Source: Limnohabitans sp. 15K
GTDB taxonomy: Bacteria; Pseudomonadota; Gammaproteobacteria; Burkholderiales; Burkholderiaceae_C
DNA length: 64,000 bases
Assembly: GCF_002778285.1 (NCBI RefSeq)
Contig: NZ_NESM01000005.1
Span: forward strand, 62,001-126,000
Direction: 5' to 3'
Translations under genes and position numbers: made by a program
Part shown: piece after piece, positions 8,461 to 15,360 of the stretch
How positions within the stretch are numbered: the stretch's first letter is position 1
Layout of the letters: every line of letters begins with the position of its first letter
Notes under the pieces: generated by a model
Database searches by the model: none
Seen by the model: the letters and a program-made list of their open reading frames with translations, nothing else
What the model was told of the DNA's origin: nothing

Positions 8461-9240
8461 TCAAGGCGCGACAACCGCACCCTCAATGTTGTGCCTTTTC
8501 AAGGCGGCCGCCACGAAACCACTGGCTTTCATGTCGCTCACGAACTGGCTCAGCAGTTGGTGAGCCGCCGTCGAGCGGGTTTTGGGCAAGCCCATGGCCT
8601 GGTCAATCACCATGAAGCGCCCGGGCAGCAGGCGCACGCCGGGGGTGCTGCGCGCATCGAACTCCAGCTGTTGTTTGACGCCAGCGGCCACGTCGTAGGT
8701 GCCCGCCATGAAGAACGACACCACCTCGGGTGAGGTGGGTGCCCGTACCAACTGCGCTTGCTTGAGCTCGCGCGTCAGGAACAGGTCGTAGGCGCTGCCC
8801 TTGCCCACCACCACGCGGTGGGCCGAGCGATCGACTTCGTCATTGCTTTTCAGCGGCGAGTCTTGGCGAACCAGGTAGCTGCCCTCGATTTGCACATAGG
8901 CCGATGTGAAGGCGATGCCTTGCCCGCGCACGGGGTCGATGGCAAAAAAGCCCACGTCGGCTTTTTCTTGGGTGACCAATTCCACTGACTTGCCCGCCGA
9001 CTCGACCGGGATCAAGGTCAGTGGTAGTTTCAATTGCGCAGCGAGAGCTTGCGCCAGATCGACCGACACGCCCACGGGAGCGCCTTGCGCGTCCTTGCGG
9101 GCCAGGATCGGATTGCCCAGGTTGATGACCGCACGCAAGCTGCCAGTAGGGGCAATCTCCGATGCGGTTTGGGCCAAAGCGCTGGCACTCAAGACGATGC
9201 CCATCAGGCCGGAGCCCAAAATGTTCAGGGGTTGGGTCAT
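8461..9240 (-). CDS. Periplasmic amino-acid-type substrate-binding protein (PF00497-like)
   Basis: A 259-residue secreted protein: the N-terminus MTQPLNILGSGLMGIVLSASALAQ is a signal peptide with a likely cut after ALA. It has the type-3 solute-binding fold with GSLRAVINLGNPILARKD, VGVSVDLAQALAAQL and DVGFFAIDPVRGQGIAFTSAYVQIEGSYLV. The ATG at 9240 was chosen because the signal peptide starts there. No permease or ATPase is adjacent, so it may be an orphan receptor or feed a distant transporter. The preceding hydrolase gene ends 5 bases upstream, so the two are probably cotranscribed. Confidence 0.83.
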   Translation of the reverse strand: MTQPLNILGSGLMGIVLSASALAQTASEIAPTGSLRAVINLGNPILARKDAQGAPVGVSVDLAQALAAQLKLPLTLIPVESAGKSVELVTQEKADVGFFAIDPVRGQGIAFTSAYVQIEGSYLVRQDSPLKSNDEVDRSAHRVVVGKGSAYDLFLTRELKQAQLVRAPTSPEVVSFFMAGTYDVAAGVKQQLEFDARSTPGVRLLPGRFMVIDQAMGLPKTRSTAAHQLLSQFVSDMKASGFVAAALKRHNIEGAVVAP

Positions 9241-9245
9241 GGGGT

Positions 9246-10100
9246 TCAGAACTCGACGCTCTGGCCTTCGGTCATGGGCACCACTTTGACGCTGCTGCCC
9301 TTCATGGCTTCTTGGAACTCGGCCAAGGTGCCGGGGGTCAGCGGGTTGGAGTTGTAGTGCATCGGGATCACCATCTTGGGCTGGATCCAAGTGCGCGCAG
9401 CAAAAGCCGCGTCATCGGGCGCCATGGTGAAGTTGCCGCCGATGGGCATCAACACCAGATCGGGTTTGTAGCGCTCGGTGATGAACTTCATGTCGCCAAA
9501 TAGGCCGGTATCGCCCATGTGCCAGATCTTGAAGCCGTTTTCCAGCTCGATGATGTAGCCCACGGCTTCGCCCGCAGGGTGCGATTCGTTTTTGTTGGTG
9601 GCGGGGTTCTTCCACACCAGCAGCGAAGAGTGTTCGGCCTGAACCGCGGTGACCTTGATGCCAGGCAGGGGTCTGACGGTACCGGTCTTGTTGAAGCGGT
9701 GGCCCAGATCGGCGGGCAGAACGCCCAGCGTGATCAGCGGCGTGACCATGTCAGCCGGGCCGAAGAGCTTGGTCTTGTGCAAGATGGCCAGATCGGGCGC
9801 ATCACCGATGTGGTCGACGTGCGCGTGGGTGACCAGCAGCAGGTCGACTTTGCCCAGCGCAGCGATGTCGGTCTTGTAAGGCGCAGGCGTCTTGGGGCCG
9901 CCTGTGAGCCAGGGGTCAATGACGATGGTTTTGCCGCCAGGGGATTTGATGCGAAAGCCCGCTTGGCCCAGCCAGAGCAATTCGGTTTTGCCTGTTGCCG
10001 CAGGTGCCGAAGCAGTTTGGGCCGAGGCGTGGTGTGCGCCAAAGGCCATCAAGGCAGAAAGCAGGCAAGCAGCAATGCTGCGGGGTTGCAACCAATTCAT
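9246..10100 (-). CDS. Secreted metal-dependent hydrolase, UlaG-like metallo-beta-lactamase fold
   Basis: A 284-residue protein with a signal peptide cut after about residue 28 (HHASA). The metallo-beta-lactamase core shows the HxHxDH metal motif as T-HAHVDHIGD (His92, His94, Asp96, His97), with IDPWLTGGP before it and WHMGDTGLFGDM, PIGGNFTMAPDDAA and PMHYNS after it, all typical of UPF0173/UlaG-like hydrolases. The substrate is unknown. The ATG at 10100 has GGAG 7 bases upstream. The product is exported, unlike most UPF0173 members, and the gene is followed at 5 bases by a solute-binding protein gene. Confidence 0.87.
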   Translation of the reverse strand: MNWLQPRSIAACLLSALMAFGAHHASAQTASAPAATGKTELLWLGQAGFRIKSPGGKTIVIDPWLTGGPKTPAPYKTDIAALGKVDLLLVTHAHVDHIGDAPDLAILHKTKLFGPADMVTPLITLGVLPADLGHRFNKTGTVRPLPGIKVTAVQAEHSSLLVWKNPATNKNESHPAGEAVGYIIELENGFKIWHMGDTGLFGDMKFITERYKPDLVLMPIGGNFTMAPDDAAFAARTWIQPKMVIPMHYNSNPLTPGTLAEFQEAMKGSSVKVVPMTEGQSVEF

Positions 10101-10249
10101 GAAAAGTCTCCGATGGTGGACAAAGCGCCCGGCGGTTTCGCCGAACAGGCTTGCCCGCATCTTAAAAGCAGTCACAGACCCCGGTCAATCCAGAGGTATA
10201 CCGCGGGTGACTCGCTCAGAGTCACCCCGGCCAGCTGCGGCTCGTCAAG

Positions 10250-11566
10250 TCATGAGCGTGCAGGCAGCACCGTGCCCACGCATTCGCCAAAGCCGATGCG
10301 CGCTGCGCCTGATTTTTCACACCAGCCGCGCAGCACCACGCTGTCGCCGTCTTCCAGCCAGGTGCGCTGCTCGCCGTTCGGCAGGGCCATCGGGTTTTTG
10401 CCGCCCGTGGTCAGTTCGATCAGGGCGCCCGCTTGGTCAAGCGTGGGGCCCGAGAGCGTGCCGCTGCCGAACAGATCACCCGGCTGCAGGTTGCAACCGT
10501 TGACCGTGTGGTGTGTGAGCATTTGTGCCACCGTCCAGTAGGCGTGGCGGTAGCTGGTGCGGCAGATGCTGGCATCGGGCTGACCGGCTGCGCGCATTTG
10601 TGGGGTTTGCAGACCCACTTGCAGTTGGATGTCGAACGCGCCGCCGCTGCGGTTGGCTTCGGAGTCCAGATAGGCCATGGGTTGCGGATCACCCTCGGCG
10701 CGGGTGAAGGCCGTGCGGTAAGGTGCCAGCGCTTCGAGCGTCACCACCCAAGGCGAGACCGTGGTCGCAAAGTTCTTGGCCAGGAAAGGCCCGAGCGGTT
10801 GGTATTCCCAGCCCTGGATGTCGCGGGCTGACCAGTCGTTGAGCAGGCAAATGCCAAACACATGGTTTTCGGCTTCGGTGATGGGCACCGATTCGCCCAA
10901 GGCATTGCCGCTGCCGACAAAAATGCCCAGCTCCAGTTCGATGTCCAGCCGCTTGCAGGGGCCAAACGATGGGGCTTCTGCGCCCGGCGGCATGGTCTGA
11001 CCGACCGGTCGGCGGAACTGCTGGCCCGATACGCCAATGCTGGATGCGCGGCCGTGGTAACCAATCGGCACCCATTTGTAGTTGGGCAGCAGCGGGTTGT
11101 CGGGGCGGAACTGCTTGCCGATGTTGGTGGCGTGGTGCACCGAGGTGTAGAAGTCGGTGTAGTCGCCGATGCGGGCGGGCACGTCGTATTCGGCCTGCGC
11201 TTGTGGCACGAGGCAGGCTTGCAGAGCTGCTTGCTCGGCCGAGCCTTCGCGCAGTGCGCGGGACAGGGCCAGGCGCAGCGCGCTCCAAGCCGATGTGCCC
11301 ATCGCCATCAGCGCGTTGAGTTTGTCTTGCGCTCCGGCTTGTGCAGCGGCGGCGGCATCGCCTTTCAATACACCGGATTGGGTTACAGCCGCCAGGTCCA
11401 CGATCTGGTCCCCAATGGCCACGCCACAGCGGAAAGCTTCGCCTGCACCTTGGCGGCGGAACACCGCAAACGGCAGGTTCTGGATGGGGAAGTCGGTGCC
11501 AGTGGCGTTCGCCGAGGCGACCCAGCTTTTCAGGGCCGGGTTGTGGGTTTCGTTGAGCATCGTCAT
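10250..11566 (-). CDS. fahA: Fumarylacetoacetase
   Basis: A 438-residue full-length fumarylacetoacetase, which cleaves fumarylacetoacetate to fumarate and acetoacetate in aromatic (tyrosine/homogentisate) catabolism. It has the N-terminal SH3-like domain (IQNLPFAVFRRQG) and the catalytic FAH domain with DYTDFYTSVHHATNIGKQFRP, YKWVPIGYHGRASSIGVSG, LDIELELGIFVG, NDWSARDIQGWEYQPLGPFLAKNF and GDLFGSGTLSGP. The ATG at 11566 follows the VOC stop by 11 bases; an ATG two codons on (11560) is also possible. As the last gene of the marR-monooxygenase-DUF2783-VOC-fah operon, it would carry out the final hydrolysis. No hmgA is present in the window. Confidence 0.92.
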   Translation of the reverse strand: MTMLNETHNPALKSWVASANATGTDFPIQNLPFAVFRRQGAGEAFRCGVAIGDQIVDLAAVTQSGVLKGDAAAAAQAGAQDKLNALMAMGTSAWSALRLALSRALREGSAEQAALQACLVPQAQAEYDVPARIGDYTDFYTSVHHATNIGKQFRPDNPLLPNYKWVPIGYHGRASSIGVSGQQFRRPVGQTMPPGAEAPSFGPCKRLDIELELGIFVGSGNALGESVPITEAENHVFGICLLNDWSARDIQGWEYQPLGPFLAKNFATTVSPWVVTLEALAPYRTAFTRAEGDPQPMAYLDSEANRSGGAFDIQLQVGLQTPQMRAAGQPDASICRTSYRHAYWTVAQMLTHHTVNGCNLQPGDLFGSGTLSGPTLDQAGALIELTTGGKNPMALPNGEQRTWLEDGDSVVLRGWCEKSGAARIGFGECVGTVLPARS

Positions 11567-11577
11567 CTTGGCGGCTT

Positions 11578-12114
11578 TCAAGATGCCATGCTGCCGTCGT
11601 GCATCCACGCGGCGTGTTGCGGCGCACGCTTGGTTTGGCTCCACTCTTCCAGCATGTCCCATTTCACGCTGTCGAGCTTTTGCATCATCTCGGGTGTGCC
11701 GCAGTCAACCGCCAGTTCCAAGCGGTGGCCGCTCGGGTCAAAGAAGTAAATGCTTTTGAAGATGGTGTGGTCAATCGGGCCGAGCACGTCCACGCCGCCC
11801 GCGACCAGCTTGTCTTTGGCGGCCAGCAGCGTGGCCATCGAGTCGACTTTCAGGGCCAGGTGTTGCACCCAGGCGGGTGTGTTGTGGTCACGGTCCATGG
11901 GCGGCTGGCTGGGCAGTTCAAAGAAAGCCAAGACGTTGCCGTGGCCCGCATCCAGAAAGACGTGCATGTAGGGGTCGGGCGCTTTGGTAGAAGGCACTTC
12001 GTTTTCGGCAATGGCCAAAATGAACTTCATGTCGAGGTGCTTTTGGTACCACTCCACGGTTTCCTTGGCGTCTTTGCAGCGGTAAGCGACGTGGTGTACG
12101 GATTGAACGAGCAT
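11578..12114 (-). CDS. VOC-superfamily protein (glyoxalase / extradiol dioxygenase fold)
   Basis: A 178-residue vicinal-oxygen-chelate protein with two beta-alpha-beta modules. Candidate metal ligands are His in SVHHVAYRC, His in WVQHLALKV and Glu in GHRLELAVD, the H-H-E pattern of type I extradiol dioxygenases and glyoxalase-like enzymes. The ATG at 12114 has AGGAG 6 bases upstream. It lies between an FAD monooxygenase/DUF2783 pair and fumarylacetoacetase, so a ring-cleavage or isomerase step in the same pathway is plausible but unproven. Confidence 0.85.
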   Translation of the reverse strand: MLVQSVHHVAYRCKDAKETVEWYQKHLDMKFILAIAENEVPSTKAPDPYMHVFLDAGHGNVLAFFELPSQPPMDRDHNTPAWVQHLALKVDSMATLLAAKDKLVAGGVDVLGPIDHTIFKSIYFFDPSGHRLELAVDCGTPEMMQKLDSVKWDMLEEWSQTKRAPQHAAWMHDGSMAS

Positions 12115-12142
12115 GGTTGTCTCCTGGTGAGTGGTGGGCGGG

Positions 12143-12331
12143 TCAGAGGTCTTGCAGGGCAGCGGTGATCTGCTGCTGGAACAGGGTTTCGTCGGCCAGG
12201 GCGTTGGCGTTGAGCAGGGCCAGCTTGACGAGGAACAGCTGGGCTTTGTCTGCTCCGGCTTGGTCAATGGCCGTGGCCAAGGCGTCGTACACGGTTTCGA
12301 GGCCGTCGATGGTCAGTGCTTTATGGGTCAT
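12143..12331 (-). CDS. DUF2783 small protein
   Basis: A 62-residue acidic, helical protein (MTHKALTIDGLETVYDALA to TAALQDL). It matches my recollection of DUF2783, a small family usually found directly after FAD-dependent aromatic monooxygenases, as here (15-base gap). Function is unknown; it may be an accessory subunit. The real coding nature is supported by its place in a tightly packed operon. Confidence 0.75.
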   Translation of the reverse strand: MTHKALTIDGLETVYDALATAIDQAGADKAQLFLVKLALLNANALADETLFQQQITAALQDL

Positions 12332-12346
12332 GGGGGTCCTCTTGCC

Positions 12347-14059
12347 TCATTGGGGCAGGGCGGTTAGGAGTGCGGCTTGCAGGCGTTTGGCGTCCAGTGT
12401 GAGCCAGCGGGCGCAAACGTGTTGGTCGGGGCGCAGCAAATACGCGGCACCGTTGGCGCTGTCATTCACGGGCACGCCATAACGCTGGCGCAGGTGGCCA
12501 TTGGCGTCGGACAAGTGCTGATCGGCACCGGCCACAGTGTGGGCCGCGCCCACGGCGGTCACCTTGAGCGGGATGCCCTGGGCACGCGCTGAACGGATCA
12601 CCTCTTGCAGCGCCTCGGGCAGGTCGGTGTTGGTGAAATACAGCAGGTCAAAGCCGCCGCCCAGGTGGTCGAGCAGAAAGTCCCCTTGTCCACCTGCCGC
12701 GCCCAAGCGCACGTTTTGCGGCGGCGCGCCGTGCGCTGGGCCGCTCTTGAACAGGCCGTTGTCATCACCCGTGCTGTTGAGCATCGAGTGGGTGTATTCA
12801 TGGGGCCGCGAGGTGCGCCAGTGGTAAAGCGGCCGCACGAATTCTTGCGTGAGCGAAAGCGACAGCACCGCGTCACGCAGCAGGCGAAAGCCGGGGCTGG
12901 GTGGCGCCATGAAGCGGGTGCTTTTGCCCGCCTCGGTGATGATCTCGCGGGCCGCGCCCACGCGTTCGGTGCTGTGGTTGGTGAGCAGCTTTTTGCCTGA
13001 GAGGCCTTTGACCACAAAAGCCAGCTGCCAGCCCAACGATTGCGCGTCTTGAAACGCGGTGTTGGCCCCGCGCACCCCAAAGATGGGCAGCAGGTGTGCT
13101 GCGTCCCCCGTGAAGATCACGCTGCCGTGCACAAAATCGGGCAGCGTGAGTGTGCGGGCCGAATAAACCGAGGACCAGTCCATCTCCCACTTCAAGCCGG
13201 CATGGCCGATCATGGCCAGCTGGGCGTCGATGCGGGCCTTGAGCGACTCGGGGCGCAGCGCCTCCTCCGGCGTTTCGCCCGGGGGCAGCTGGTAGTCCAC
13301 GCGCCAAATACCATGCGGCTCGCGGTGCATCAAGATGGTGTTGCCGGGGTTCCACTCGGGGTCAAAAAAGGCCAGGCGCTCGGTGGGCAAAGGCAGGTCA
13401 ATTTGGATGTCGGCGATCACGAAAAAGCCTTCGTAAGACGCGCCTTCCATTTGCAGGTTCATGGCGCTGCGGATGCCCGAGCGTCCGCCGTCGGCGGCCA
13501 CCACCCAGTCGCTCTCTAATGCATACGGCCCTTCGGGCGTGTCCACTTCCAGCACGGCGCAGCCATCTTTCTGCTCGACTTGGTTGACCTTGTTACCCCA
13601 GCGGAAGTCGATCAGTGGGTTGGCTTTGCAAGCGTCATGCAGGTACTCCTCCATGAACTGCTGCTGCACGTTGATGATCGGGAAAAAGCGGTCATCGGCA
13701 TCGTGCGGCGCTTCCATGCGGAACACGCGCTGTCCCCGGTAAAACGAGTTGCCAAAGCGCCAAGGTAAACCGCCTGCCGTCATGCGGTCGGCCACGCCGA
13801 CTTGCTGCAGGATTTCCATCGAGCGGCGGGTGAAGCAGATCGCGCGGCTGCCTTGCGAGAACTGCAACTCGGCGCTCAGCACCACGCTGGGCACACCGTG
13901 GCGGGCGAGTTCGAGCGCAGTGACCATGCCCGCAGGGCCTGCACCGACGATCACGACTTTTTTCCGGTCTTGCGCAGGGTGTGCCGAAGCCAGCCAAGGC
14001 GCAAAGACTTGGTAGGTGTAATAGAGCGAAGGGCGGGCTTCGGTGCTGGGGTTGTGCAT
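12347..14059 (-). CDS. FAD-dependent aromatic monooxygenase (PheA/TfdB, MhpA-like)
   Basis: A 570-residue flavoprotein hydroxylase. The FAD-binding motif VVIVGAGPAGMVTALELARHG begins near residue 35, the DG motif region reads WVVAADGGRSGIRSAM, and the ribityl-binding GD motif is FTGDAAHLLPIFGVRGANTA. A C-terminal thioredoxin-like domain typical of phenol hydroxylase relatives covers about residues 400-570. It would hydroxylate an aromatic acid using NAD(P)H and oxygen. Gene order (MarR upstream; DUF2783, VOC and fumarylacetoacetase downstream) points to a ring-hydroxylation step whose later product is a fumaryl-ketoacid. The exact substrate is not readable. Confidence 0.88.
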   Translation of the reverse strand: MHNPSTEARPSLYYTYQVFAPWLASAHPAQDRKKVVIVGAGPAGMVTALELARHGVPSVVLSAELQFSQGSRAICFTRRSMEILQQVGVADRMTAGGLPWRFGNSFYRGQRVFRMEAPHDADDRFFPIINVQQQFMEEYLHDACKANPLIDFRWGNKVNQVEQKDGCAVLEVDTPEGPYALESDWVVAADGGRSGIRSAMNLQMEGASYEGFFVIADIQIDLPLPTERLAFFDPEWNPGNTILMHREPHGIWRVDYQLPPGETPEEALRPESLKARIDAQLAMIGHAGLKWEMDWSSVYSARTLTLPDFVHGSVIFTGDAAHLLPIFGVRGANTAFQDAQSLGWQLAFVVKGLSGKKLLTNHSTERVGAAREIITEAGKSTRFMAPPSPGFRLLRDAVLSLSLTQEFVRPLYHWRTSRPHEYTHSMLNSTGDDNGLFKSGPAHGAPPQNVRLGAAGGQGDFLLDHLGGGFDLLYFTNTDLPEALQEVIRSARAQGIPLKVTAVGAAHTVAGADQHLSDANGHLRQRYGVPVNDSANGAAYLLRPDQHVCARWLTLDAKRLQAALLTALPQ

Positions 14060-14076
14060 GTTTGGGGTGTGGTGTT

Positions 14077-14562
14077 TCAGCCCGGACGGGCGTGGGCAAT
14101 CAAACGGTCGAACATGGCGCTCAGGGTGGCCTGCTCTTGCGCTGTCAGGCAGCCAAAAATTTGCTGGTTGCGCTGGGCGACCATGGCCATGGCATTTTTA
14201 AAGACCTGACGTCCTGCAGGCGTCAGGGTCAGCACCACCCCTCGGCCATCTCCGGGATGGTCGGCCTTGAGCACCAAGCCTTGGTCCACCAAAGCCTGCG
14301 CCGCGCGGCTGGCTTGGCCTTTGTTCAGGTTCGCTTTTTCGGCCAGTTCTTTGACGGACAAAGGCTCAAATGTGCCAATGGTGGTCAAGCAGCGCCCGTC
14401 GCTCATCGACAAGCCTGTGTGCTCGGGGTAAGCCGATTGGCTGTCTGCGTCGGTCAGCTTGTGCAGCTGGTGCAGGCGATAGGTCAGCGTGCGGTCAAGC
14501 GCTGCCGTGTGCTGTGCAGCGGCAAGCTTGTTTTGTGAAGAGCGAGGTGTGGGGGTGGACAT
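14077..14562 (-). CDS. MarR-family transcriptional regulator
   Basis: A 161-residue winged-helix regulator: LTYRLHQLHKLTD, then the DNA-binding segment LSVKELAEKANLNKGQASRAAQALVDQGLV and the wing KADHPGDGRGVVLTLTPAGRQVF. MarR proteins of this kind repress aromatic-degradation genes and release DNA on binding an aromatic acid or CoA ester. The stop is 18 bases before the monooxygenase start. A 28-base palindrome ends 33 bases upstream of the ATG, so autoregulation of the whole operon is likely. Confidence 0.92.
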   Translation of the reverse strand: MSTPTPRSSQNKLAAAQHTAALDRTLTYRLHQLHKLTDADSQSAYPEHTGLSMSDGRCLTTIGTFEPLSVKELAEKANLNKGQASRAAQALVDQGLVLKADHPGDGRGVVLTLTPAGRQVFKNAMAMVAQRNQQIFGCLTAQEQATLSAMFDRLIAHARPG

Positions 14563-14594
14563 GGGCCAAAAGCGGGTTTTGGCCGATTGTAGGT

Positions 14595-14622
14595 CGATAT
14601 GGTTGCGGGCGCAACCATATCG
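14595..14622. promoter_or_regulatory. Palindromic operator candidate for the MarR regulator
   Basis: Perfect inverted repeat with arms CGATATGGTTGC and GCAACCATATCG separated by GGGC. It sits in the 91-base gap between the marR gene and the gene at 14654-15343, 33 bases upstream of the marR ATG. Size, symmetry and position fit a MarR-dimer site controlling the marR-monooxygenase-fah operon. Confidence 0.8.
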
Positions 14623-14653
14623 TGAGGCCCTCTGCTTTCAGGCCCGCATCCGC

Positions 14654-15343
14654 TTAAAACTCAAAACCGCCTTGTTTTCGTACCGATGCAGAGGCAGGGC
14701 CTGCGAGCAGTTGCGCCAAGACCAGCGCCTGCTCGGGTGACTGGGCGGCTGTGCAAATGCCCAGCGTGTAATCGGTGCTCAGCTCAAACTCAGACGGCAA
14801 CACGTCGACCAGGTCCACGCCTTCGGTGTAGTTGATCTCTGTCACTTGGGTGCAGCCGATCAAGCCAGCTTCTTGGCTTTGGGCCATCGCAGCCATGGCG
14901 GTCGCGCCGTTCGGGAACACGCGAAAGCGGCTTTGCAGGCTTTCGTTCAAGCCCAGCGCTTTGAGCACGTTCATGAAATGGATACCCGCTGTGGCCTTGT
15001 CGGGGTCCGGGAAATAAATGCCTTGCGCTGCGCTCATGGCGGCATGCAATTCGGCGCGTGTTTGGACTTTAGGGTGAGGTGTGCCGCTGGGCACGGCGAC
15101 ACCGGTTTTGACCAAACCCAGCGAACGGGCACTGCCGGGCACCACATGGCCCGAGGCGATCAGTTGCTCGATCAAAGGCTTGGTGAGGATGATGACATCG
15201 CAGGGCGCACCACCCAGCAGTTTGTCGCGCATCATGCCCACTGCGCTGAAAGTGCCATCGATGGGGCTGCCCGTGGTTTTTTCGAACTCGGCCTGAACGC
15301 CTTGGACCACGGCTGCGGCTGCGCCGCCACTCAATAAATGCAT
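14654..15343 (-). CDS. ModA-like substrate-binding-domain protein without signal peptide
   Basis: A 229-residue protein with the molybdate/tungstate-type binding fold: MHLLSGGAAAAVVQGVQAEFEK, GTFSAVGMMRDKLLGGAPCDVIILTKPLIEQL, GVAVPSGTPHP, GIYFPDPDKATAGIHFMNVLKALG and a C-terminal LAQLLAGPASASVRKQGGF. There is no signal peptide, so the protein should stay in the cytoplasm, which is odd for this fold. The ATG at 15343 is 18 bases after the end of the molybdenum-subunit gene, so it is the last gene of that operon. It may bind a ligand or help the molybdenum enzyme; neither is shown. Confidence 0.75.
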   Translation of the reverse strand: MHLLSGGAAAAVVQGVQAEFEKTTGSPIDGTFSAVGMMRDKLLGGAPCDVIILTKPLIEQLIASGHVVPGSARSLGLVKTGVAVPSGTPHPKVQTRAELHAAMSAAQGIYFPDPDKATAGIHFMNVLKALGLNESLQSRFRVFPNGATAMAAMAQSQEAGLIGCTQVTEINYTEGVDLVDVLPSEFELSTDYTLGICTAAQSPEQALVLAQLLAGPASASVRKQGGFEF

Positions 15344-15360
15344 GCTGTTCTTTCTGATTA

